Assembly: GCF_020217185.1 (NCBI RefSeq)
Contig: NZ_JAIWNX010000260.1
Span: 1 to 10,000, forward strand
DNA: 10,000 bases
Source: Asticcacaulis sp.
Lineage (GTDB): Bacteria; Pseudomonadota; Alphaproteobacteria; Caulobacterales; Caulobacteraceae
Direction of reading: 5' to 3'
The number at the start of each line of letters is the position of its first letter. Position 1 is the stretch's first letter. Shown piece by piece: positions 1 through 4,882 of this stretch. The position numbers and the translations under genes were made by a program. The notes below the pieces were generated by a model. The model was not told the origin of the DNA and did not search any database. It worked only from the letters and a program-made list of their open reading frames with translations.

Positions 1-456
1 GACCGCCTGATGCGCCTTGCGGATCAGATTCTGACCGCGCTCGAAACCGCGCCGCGCCCCACCACGGCTATCGAGATTGGCCGCACCGCCCGCGCCATTA
101 TGGCCGTCGAGCGGATGTTGCGGGGGATATACACGCCGCTGCTGAAGGCGAAACCGAAGCCGGTCAAGGAGGCAACTCCGACCGAAACGCCCGCTGCGTC
201 TCGTCGTCCTCGCGCCGAGCCACCGTCCCCGTCGCGCCCTGACGGGCTCACAGGGGAGGAGACAGACAGCCCCGTGAACGGAGGGGCGTTGGCCCCTGAA
301 CGTACAGAAGAAGCGAAACCAGAGGCAATCCCCGTGGCCTCTCCGCATGGTGAGTGGTCAAAGGGCTGGGCCGACAAACAGGCTCAAATGCGCGAACAAC
401 GCGCCGCTCGCATCGGCAAATGGCCCGACGGCACGCCGTATAAAAAGTCCGGCTGA
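1..456 (+). CDS. Hypothetical protein, 5' end possibly outside the window
   Basis: The reading frame is open from base 1. The first ATG is at 10, but it has no visible ribosome binding site, and the codons before it (Asp-Arg-Leu) continue an amphipathic helix, so the true start is probably upstream. From ATG 10 the product is 148 residues. Residues 1-45 look helical (motif ARAIMAVERMLRGIY). Residues 46-110 are a low-complexity linker rich in Pro, Ala, Glu and Arg, and so probably disordered. The C-terminus is a short charged segment ending in KWPDGTPYKKSG. No signal peptide, membrane helix or catalytic motif is visible. I do not recognise the family. It may be a small conserved Caulobacterales protein, but function cannot be assigned. 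The stop is followed by a hairpin and the rarA control region. Confidence 0.6.
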   Translation, partial: DRLMRLADQILTALETAPRPTTAIEIGRTARAIMAVERMLRGIYTPLLKAKPKPVKEATPTETPAASRRPRAEPPSPSRPDGLTGEETDSPVNGGALAPERTEEAKPEAIPVASPHGEWSKGWADKQAQMREQRAARIGKWPDGTPYKKSG

Positions 457-458
457 TA

Positions 459-492
459 TCTCCTCCCCATCGCTGACGCGACAGGGAGGAGA
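459..492. repeat. Hairpin between the first gene and rarA
   Basis: A perfect 9-base inverted repeat (TCTCCTCCC at 459-467, GGGAGGAGA at 484-492) encloses a 16-base loop. No T-tract follows, so it is not a classical intrinsic terminator, although it lies 3 bases after the upstream stop and could protect a 3' end. Its right arm contains GGAGG (485-489), which would otherwise look like a good ribosome binding site for a GTG at 496. In RNA that site would be paired, one reason to disfavour the GTG start of rarA. Confidence 0.45.
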
Positions 493-563
493 GAGGTGTC
501 CCAGCCCTCCGGAAAAAAACCCGCTAAACGCCGATTTCACGGCTTTTCCTGTCCGGGCAACAT

Positions 564-578
564 GTTCTATACATGTTC
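564..578 (+). promoter_or_regulatory. LexA operator (SOS box) of rarA
   Basis: GTTC (564-567), seven bases, GTTC (575-578) is an exact match to the direct-repeat LexA site known from Alphaproteobacteria (GTTC-N7-GTTC). The wider sequence is an 11-base tandem repeat with one mismatch (560-570 and 571-581). It ends 1 base before the ATG of a DNA-repair ATPase gene, where a repressor would block transcription. An exact match would turn up by chance in 10 kb a fraction of the time, so the position directly before a repair gene carries much of the weight. Confidence 0.75.
568..573 (+). promoter_or_regulatory. Candidate rarA -10 box, possibly giving a leaderless mRNA
   Basis: TATACA lies between the two LexA half-sites and is one or two substitutions from TATAAT. 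Transcription would start about 7 bases downstream, at or next to the A of ATG 580, giving a leaderless transcript; such mRNAs are common in Caulobacter. There is no good -35 hexamer at the expected spacing (about 545-550 reads TTTCCT), so this is a weak call that rests mainly on the overlap with the LexA site. Confidence 0.35.
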
Positions 579-579
579 C

Positions 580-1935
580 ATGTCTTCTGCGCCCCATGAC
601 CTGTTTCAGGCGGCTGGCCTGACGCCGTCCGCTCCGACCCTGACCGCAACTCCCGAAGGGTTCAAGCCGCTGGCTGAGCGTTTGCGGCCGCAGGCCTTGT
701 CCGAGATCGTGGGACAGGACCATCTGCTGGGCGAAGGCGGGGCCATTGCGCGCGCCGTCGATCGCGGGTTTTTGCCGTCGCTGATCCTGTGGGGGCCGCC
801 GGGCGTCGGCAAGACGACCATTGCGCGGTTGCTGGCCGCCAGCGTCGGCTATGAGTTTCAGCAGATTTCGGCGGTTTTTTCCGGCGTCGCTGATCTGAAA
901 AAGGCCTTTGAATACGCGCAGGCCCGCCGCAATCAGGGGGTGCGCAGCGTCCTGTTTGTCGATGAAATCCATCGCTTTAACCGCGCCCAGCAGGACAGCT
1001 TCCTGCCCTATGTCGAAGCCGGCGTGGTCACCCTGATCGGGGCGACGACGGAAAACCCGTCGTTTGAGCTGAACGGCGCGCTTTTGTCGCGCTGTCAGGT
1101 GTTTGTGCTGAAGCGCCTCGATGATGAGGCGATGGACAAGCTCATCACCCGCGCCGAAACGCATCTGGGGCACGCCTTGCCGCTGATGGACGAGGCGAAG
1201 GAGACGTTGAAAGGGCTGGCCGACGGCGACGGGCGCTATCTGCTGACCCTGATCGAGTCTCTGGCCTCGATGGGGTTTGAGGCGCCGCTGAATAGCGAGG
1301 CCCTGCTGCAAAACCTGCAAAAGCGCCGTCCCAATTACGATAAGGACCGCGAAGGCCACTACAACCTGATCTCGGCCCTGCATAAGTCGGTGCGCGGTTC
1401 CGACCCCGATGCGGCACTCTACTGGTTTGCGCGGATGCTACAGGGCGGCGAAGACCCGCTGTACATCGTGCGGCGGATGCAGCGCATGGCCTCCGAAGAC
1501 ATCGGCAATGCCGATCCCATGTCGCTGATCATGACCAATGCGGCGCGCGAAACCTATGAGGTGCTGGGCTCTCCGGAAGGCGAACTGGCCATTGCTCAGG
1601 CGCTTGTCCACATGGCCTCGGCCCCCAAATCGAACGCTGTCTATACGGCCTTCAAGGCGGCGATGAAGGCGGCGAAGGACACCGCGACGCTCGACCCGCC
1701 CGAAGTCATCCGCAATGCGCCTACCAAATTGATGAAGCAACTGGGCTATGGCGAAGGCTATATCTACGACCCGGATGACCCCGACGGGTTTTCGGGGCAG
1801 AACTATTTTCCGGACGGCATGGCACGCCCGCGCTTCTACGACCCGAAGGGCGAGGGGCACGAGGGCAAGACGCGACAAAGGCTTGAATACTGGGCACAAT
1901 TGCGGGAAAAGAAACAGCGGCAAAGGGGGGGATAA
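580..1935 (+). CDS. rarA: Replication-associated recombination protein A (AAA+ ATPase, RarA/MgsA)
   Basis: RarA is a cytoplasmic clamp-loader-like AAA+ ATPase, related to eukaryotic WRNIP1/Mgs1, that acts at stalled replication forks. With the ATG at 580 the protein has 451 residues, close to E. coli RarA. The Walker A motif GPPGVGKTT is at residues 72-80 (Lys78). Walker B is FVDEIHRFN, with Asp128-Glu129. Sensor 1 is GATTENPSF around Asn159, followed by the LLSRC segment. The C-terminal MgsA domain includes MASEDIGNADP and the conserved end YFPDGMARPRFYDP. A GTG at 496 would add 28 residues and has a nearby GGAGG, but that extension is not family-like. The LexA operator and putative -10 lie between 496 and 580, which supports 580. 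The gene ends in a run of seven G bases that doubles as the ribosome binding site of the next gene, 2 bases after the stop, so translational coupling is likely. Confidence 0.95.
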   Translation: MSSAPHDLFQAAGLTPSAPTLTATPEGFKPLAERLRPQALSEIVGQDHLLGEGGAIARAVDRGFLPSLILWGPPGVGKTTIARLLAASVGYEFQQISAVFSGVADLKKAFEYAQARRNQGVRSVLFVDEIHRFNRAQQDSFLPYVEAGVVTLIGATTENPSFELNGALLSRCQVFVLKRLDDEAMDKLITRAETHLGHALPLMDEAKETLKGLADGDGRYLLTLIESLASMGFEAPLNSEALLQNLQKRRPNYDKDREGHYNLISALHKSVRGSDPDAALYWFARMLQGGEDPLYIVRRMQRMASEDIGNADPMSLIMTNAARETYEVLGSPEGELAIAQALVHMASAPKSNAVYTAFKAAMKAAKDTATLDPPEVIRNAPTKLMKQLGYGEGYIYDPDDPDGFSGQNYFPDGMARPRFYDPKGEGHEGKTRQRLEYWAQLREKKQRQRGG

Positions 1936-1937
1936 AG

Positions 1938-2429
1938 ATGTTTTTATGGTTTGTGATTGGGGTGGCAACAGTCTTTGTCATCGCGAATATTATAGTAGCC
2001 TTGATTTGCCTGCCGGTTATCCTGAAGAAAAGTGTGTTGCCCAATCGCTTTGGGGGGACTGTGGAGACACTTGATCTGTTCCAAGCGATCGCTCAGGGTT
2101 TCAGTCGTTGGAATGATTTTGGGGGACGTTCAAACCGTATCGCATTCTGGGTATTTGCTGTATTTATAGGATGCGTTTGTTTTGGCATTCTGGGACTGAC
2201 AGTTTTTCTGCTTATTCTCAACCGCGATGCGCCTACCTGGTGGTCAGGTCTTCCCTTGCTGGCACTTCCGGTTCTCGCTGTGCCGAGCCTTTCGGTGGCG
2301 GTGCGCCGGTTGCACGACACCAACCGCAGCGCCTTATGGCTGTTGTTAATGTTCGTCTGTGGATGGTTGGTATTGTTGAGTTTTTTCTGCCAAATGCCGA
2401 GCCAAGACCAACGAGTTGAGGTTTTTTAG
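1938..2429 (+). CDS. DUF805 family membrane protein, copy 1 of a tandem trio
   Basis: This 163-residue inner-membrane protein has a first hydrophobic helix at about residues 3-29, then the linker LPNRFGG (34-40). The DUF805 signature begins at about 60 with DFGGRSNRIAFWVF. Further helices lie at about 70-94 and 104-120, then the conserved AVRRLHDTNRSALW motif (121-134) and a last helix to about 150. The biochemical function of DUF805 is unknown. The ATG is 2 bases after the rarA stop, with an upstream G-run as ribosome binding site, so it probably shares the rarA transcript. Its composition differs from its neighbours: hand-counting three 60-base rows (1981-2040, 2101-2220) gives 76 G+C of 180 (42 percent), against 38 of 60 in a rarA row (1201-1260). 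The GRSNR and RSALW motifs deviate slightly from copies 2 and 3 (GRATR, RSGLWW; GRASR, RSGWW), so this copy may be diverging. Confidence 0.85.
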   Translation: MFLWFVIGVATVFVIANIIVALICLPVILKKSVLPNRFGGTVETLDLFQAIAQGFSRWNDFGGRSNRIAFWVFAVFIGCVCFGILGLTVFLLILNRDAPTWWSGLPLLALPVLAVPSLSVAVRRLHDTNRSALWLLLMFVCGWLVLLSFFCQMPSQDQRVEVF

Positions 2430-2452
2430 TAGCGGGTTGATTACTGAAACGC

Positions 2453-2947
2453 GTGGCAGCAGGGGGGAATGATGTACGATTTTGGGGGGGGCAATTTTAC
2501 CTTTATCTTGCGGCTGTTTTTGTGTTGCCGTCCGTGCTGGCGGTTGTGTGGTTTAATCTCAAAAAACCTGCGGATGCCCTTCGTTTTGGAGCCCCGCCGC
2601 ATGGACGGTTAAGCCTCGGCAGCGGTGTCGTGACCGCACTGGTTCGCGGGCTGAATTTTACAGGTCGCGCCACCCGCTCACAATTCTGGTGGTTTGTTCT
2701 GATTTATCTCACGGTGTTGTTTCCTGTCGGCTTTCTGGCCAAGGATTACAATCCCATCATGGGCGATATCGTTTATGCTTTGATCGCCGTGCCGATGCTT
2801 TCCGTGGGCGTGCGCCGTCTTCATGACATAGGCCGCAGCGGGTTATGGTGGTTGCTCTTGCCGACAGTACTGGGGGCTCTGCCGCTGATCGTCTTATGGA
2901 CCTTACCGGGTCAAAAGCGACAGGCGGAACCGGAGTCTGTGTTTTAA
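2453..2947 (+). CDS. DUF805 family membrane protein, copy 2 of the trio (uncertain start)
   Basis: The frame encodes up to 164 residues from GTG 2453. There is an N-terminal helix at about 15-36 and a linker with LRFGAPPHG (43-51). The DUF805 core follows, with NFTGRATRSQFWWF (68-81), helices at about 79-95 and 105-120, the VRRLHDIGRSGLWW motif (120-133) and a last helix to about 150. The C-terminus ends in ESVF, like EVF of copy 1. The start is uncertain. GTG 2453 has no ribosome binding site, whereas an ATG pair at 2469 and 2472 has an excellent one (AGGGGGGA, 2461-2468) but is in another frame. A run of eight G bases at 2484-2491 lies between them, and a run of six or nine would put ATG 2472 in frame with the protein. 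A sequencing error, a phase-variable tract or a genuine GTG start are all possible. Function is unknown; it is paralogous to the flanking genes. Confidence 0.8.
   Translation: MAAGGNDVRFWGGQFYLYLAAVFVLPSVLAVVWFNLKKPADALRFGAPPHGRLSLGSGVVTALVRGLNFTGRATRSQFWWFVLIYLTVLFPVGFLAKDYNPIMGDIVYALIAVPMLSVGVRRLHDIGRSGLWWLLLPTVLGALPLIVLWTLPGQKRQAEPESVF
2484..2491 (+). repeat. Eight-base G homopolymer near the start of DUF805 copy 2
   Basis: TTT, eight G bases, then CAA. The well-placed ATG 2472 enters this tract in one frame and the DUF805 protein leaves it in another. A change of +1 (nine G) or -2 (six G) would join ATG 2472 to the full membrane protein. Long G runs are the usual substrate for slipped-strand phase variation and also a common site of assembly error. 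Confidence 0.6.
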
Positions 2948-3022
2948 GCCTTCAAGTCACACTCGCCTCTCAGCTCTGTGATAATCGCTCCCCATTTCCG
3001 GCCCATTTCACGTCCAGACTGA

Positions 3023-3040
3023 CCTTCACGTTGATGAAGG
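3023..3040 (+). promoter_or_regulatory. Small hairpin overlapping the ribosome binding site of DUF805 copy 3
   Basis: CCTTCA (3023-3028) and TGAAGG (3035-3040) are perfect complements around a 6-base loop. The right arm covers most of AAGGAG (3037-3042), the ribosome binding site of the ATG at 3050. Pairing could lower translation. The stem is short, so this may be coincidence. Confidence 0.3.
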
Positions 3041-3049
3041 AGACGCGCT

Positions 3050-3532
3050 ATGTCACCGGAAACCCTGCAACAACTCGCCGTTCTGCTGCTGTGGATCGCG
3101 CCGGCCTTTCTGCCGTTTATTATTTACCCCACCGGACCGAACCGCTTTGGTGCGCCGCACCGCACGGCAGGCTTTGAGGCGGCGGTGCGCAGCGGCTTTG
3201 GGCGCGCTTTTGACTTCAAAGGCCGGGCGTCGCGCGGCGAATATGGCGGCTTCCTGTTGCTGTTTGTCGGCGTCTATTGTGCCGCCGCCCTGATAGACGG
3301 GGCCTTTGGGCTGAGCTGGCTCTACATCGCGCCGATACTGCTGCTAGTCCCCTATATAGCGGTCACTACGCGCCGTCTGCATGATCTCAATCGCTCCGGC
3401 TGGTGGCAGTTGCTGGCCCTGGGGGCGGGCGTTTTTGTGCTGTTTTATCTGCTGGCGCAACCGTCAGCGCAGCCGCTGCGTCAATCCCTGCGCCGTCCGG
3501 TGGGGCCCGTGCGTATGGCTGGTCATCGCTAA
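3050..3532 (+). CDS. DUF805 family membrane protein, copy 3 of the trio
   Basis: This is a 160-residue membrane protein. Its first helix is at about 8-26, followed by the linker GPNRFGAPHRT (29-39), which closely matches that of copy 2. The DUF805 core has FDFKGRASRGEYGGF (54-68), a helix at about 67-83, helices at about 89-106, and TTRRLHDLNRSGWWQLL (106-122), then a last helix to about 135. The tail is Arg/Pro/Gln-rich (136-160) and lacks the VF ending of copies 1 and 2, so this C-terminus has been replaced or drifted. The start is ATG 3050 with AAGGAG seven bases upstream. A 102-base gap separates it from copy 2 with no clear promoter; apart from the hairpin next to the ribosome binding site I see nothing in it. 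GC content is back to the local norm. Function is unknown. Confidence 0.87.
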   Translation: MSPETLQQLAVLLLWIAPAFLPFIIYPTGPNRFGAPHRTAGFEAAVRSGFGRAFDFKGRASRGEYGGFLLLFVGVYCAAALIDGAFGLSWLYIAPILLLVPYIAVTTRRLHDLNRSGWWQLLALGAGVFVLFYLLAQPSAQPLRQSLRRPVGPVRMAGHR

Positions 3533-3572
3533 CGAAAGGCTATAGGTTCGTCTCTCCAAACTGAGGTGACGG

Positions 3573-3836
3573 ATGAGCCAGGTCGTGCGGATTTTGAAGA
3601 TAGGGGCGGGGATCGTCGCTGCCGTCTTTGCGGCTGTGGTGGTACTGGCCCTCTATGCGCCCTACGAGGCCGGAAAGGTGTTGCGCGCCCTCAATATCGG
3701 CATCAGCGGACAAGGACTGGCCGTCTGGGCCGCCTTCGCGCTGGGGGCGCTGATCGTTTTGGCAGCCCTGTTTGGCTCGCTGAGCGGCTCCGGCTTTCGG
3801 GGTCGCCGCGGTGCGGGCAAACATCGTGAGGATTGA
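3573..3836 (+). CDS. Small two-helix membrane protein, unknown function
   Basis: An 87-residue protein with two hydrophobic helices, at about residues 9-29 and 49-70. A short polar loop joins them (YEAGKVLRALNIGISGQG), and the C-terminal tail is basic (GRRGAGKHRED). The ATG at 3573 is preceded by GAGG (3563-3566) at suitable spacing. An overlapping frame from 3566 gives a charged, non-hydrophobic product with no such support. The gene lies 40 bases after DUF805 copy 3 and 43 before the pseudouridine synthase, all on the same strand, so it may be part of the same transcript. I recognise no family. Confidence 0.7.
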   Translation: MSQVVRILKIGAGIVAAVFAAVVVLALYAPYEAGKVLRALNIGISGQGLAVWAAFALGALIVLAALFGSLSGSGFRGRRGAGKHRED

Positions 3837-3879
3837 AAGGCCTATGGGCAAGCGCTGGGCGATATTGTAAGAGCCGCGC

Positions 3880-4755
3880 ATGACTCCGAAAAAGCAGGAC
3901 AAGCTCAACCGTAAAAAGGCCTCGCGTCAGTCGCCGCAGCACAAAGCCGCCATTGCCGAGCGCGAAGCAAAGGGCTGGGCGCGCCCCGTCCAGACGCCCC
4001 AAAACCCCAAGGCCATCGACCGGCCGCTGAAACTGTCTGACGAAGAGATCGTGTGGGTGAAATCCATGCTGATCCACGAAGACGGGGTGATTATGGGCTT
4101 TAACAAGCCGTCGAACCTGTCGTCACAGGGCGGGCGTGGCAATTTCCATAATCTCGATGACATGCTGTGGGCCTTTGCGCGCTCGAATGGCAACAAGCCG
4201 CGCCTGCTGCACCGGCTGGACCGCGACACGTCGGGCATTATTCTGGCGGCCAAGACGCGCACCTCGGCGGCCTTTGTCGGCAATGCGATTGCCGCGCGTG
4301 ATGTGCATAAAACCTATGTCTGCATCGTCGCCAGTCCGCAAAATCTTGCGGACGAAGGCGTCATCGACGTGCCCCTGCGCCGCGAAGAGATCGGGCGGGA
4401 GGCCTATAGCCGCGTTTGCGCCGCCAATCATCCGGACGCCCTGACCGCCCGCACCACCTATCGCGTGCTCAGCCGCACCGATACCTCGGCGCTGGTACAG
4501 TGTGAGCCGTTTACGGGCCGGATGCATCAGATCCGCGTCCACATGGCGCATCTGGGCTGTCCCATTGCGGGAGACGTCCGCTACGGCGGCGCGCTTAGTC
4601 TGGACGGTCTGCGCGTGCCGCGCCTGATGCTGCACGCCCGCGCCATCGAGTTTCCGCATCCCGATGGCGGTCGCCGCCGCTGGGAGGCACAGTTGAGCCC
4701 GGATATTCAGGCGCTCTGTGAAGGTCTTGGGCTGGCGCAGGGAAAAAGTCCGTAA
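3880..4755 (+). CDS. RluA-family RNA pseudouridine synthase
   Basis: This is a 291-residue cytoplasmic enzyme that isomerises uridine to pseudouridine in rRNA or tRNA; the exact target cannot be read from the sequence. The family signature HRLDRDTSG is at residues 111-119. The Asp of RLD (Asp114) corresponds to the catalytic Asp of RluA enzymes. The second conserved block, TGRMHQIRVHMAHLG, begins at 212, and the preceding IMGFNKPSNLSSQGG matches the family's KP-G motif. No S4 RNA-binding domain is present. Instead the first 55 or so residues form a very basic leader (Lys/Arg-rich, with several Gln and Pro) that may contact RNA. The ATG at 3880 has only a weak TAAGAG ribosome binding site. The frame overlaps an antisense open frame that I regard as a shadow. 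Confidence 0.93.
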   Translation: MTPKKQDKLNRKKASRQSPQHKAAIAEREAKGWARPVQTPQNPKAIDRPLKLSDEEIVWVKSMLIHEDGVIMGFNKPSNLSSQGGRGNFHNLDDMLWAFARSNGNKPRLLHRLDRDTSGIILAAKTRTSAAFVGNAIAARDVHKTYVCIVASPQNLADEGVIDVPLRREEIGREAYSRVCAANHPDALTARTTYRVLSRTDTSALVQCEPFTGRMHQIRVHMAHLGCPIAGDVRYGGALSLDGLRVPRLMLHARAIEFPHPDGGRRRWEAQLSPDIQALCEGLGLAQGKSP

Positions 4756-4766
4756 GGCTTCCCGCC

Positions 4767-4779
4767 GTTTACGGTAAAC
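4767..4779. promoter_or_regulatory. 13-base palindrome in the control region before the first vWA gene
   Basis: GTTTAC and GTAAAC flank a single central base. It lies 11 bases after the pseudouridine synthase stop. No T-tract follows, so a dimeric regulator's operator fits better than a terminator. A second 13-base palindrome is centred 25 bases further on. Confidence 0.35.
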
Positions 4780-4790
4780 ACGTATTGGGC

Positions 4791-4805
4791 TTAACGGCGC
4801 GTTAG
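4791..4805 (+). promoter_or_regulatory. Candidate CtrA-like site, overlapping a second palindrome
   Basis: TTAA-N7-TTAG (4791-4794 and 4802-4805) matches seven of the eight fixed bases of the Caulobacter CtrA consensus TTAA-N7-TTAA. It also contains the palindrome TAACG-GCG-CGTTA (4792-4804). It sits about 45-60 bases upstream of the inferred start of transcription, a position that would suit an activator. CtrA controls pilin and flagellar genes in Caulobacter, so control of a TadG-like gene is plausible but not shown. Confidence 0.35.
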
Positions 4806-4838
4806 GGATGCTTCTTTCTCCGTCATTAATGTATTTCT

Positions 4839-4844
4839 TATAAA
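4839..4844 (+). promoter_or_regulatory. Candidate -10 box of the first vWA gene
   Basis: TATAAA lies within an AT-rich stretch (4823-4848), unlike the surrounding GC-rich DNA. It would start transcription near 4851, leaving a leader of about 30 bases before ATG 4883. No good -35 hexamer is seen, as would be expected for an activator-dependent promoter. Confidence 0.4.
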
Positions 4845-4882
4845 ATTTGCTGCAACTGTGCATCCTTTGGGGCAGAAATGAC

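Noticed and set aside
496..579. GTG 496 as the rarA start
   Set aside because: It has a GGAGG, but that is paired in a hairpin. The extra 28 residues are not family-like, and the LexA box and candidate -10 lie inside this extension.
358..1383. Long minus-strand open frame (341 codons) opposite rarA
   Set aside because: It lies antisense to the clearly conserved RarA frame, is rich in Arg/Gln/Gly as expected of a GC-rich shadow, and shows no family motif or ribosome binding site.
3566..3829. Overlapping plus-strand frame starting at ATG 3566
   Set aside because: The product is charged and low in hydrophobic residues, while the 3573 frame gives a clear two-helix membrane protein with a properly spaced ribosome binding site.
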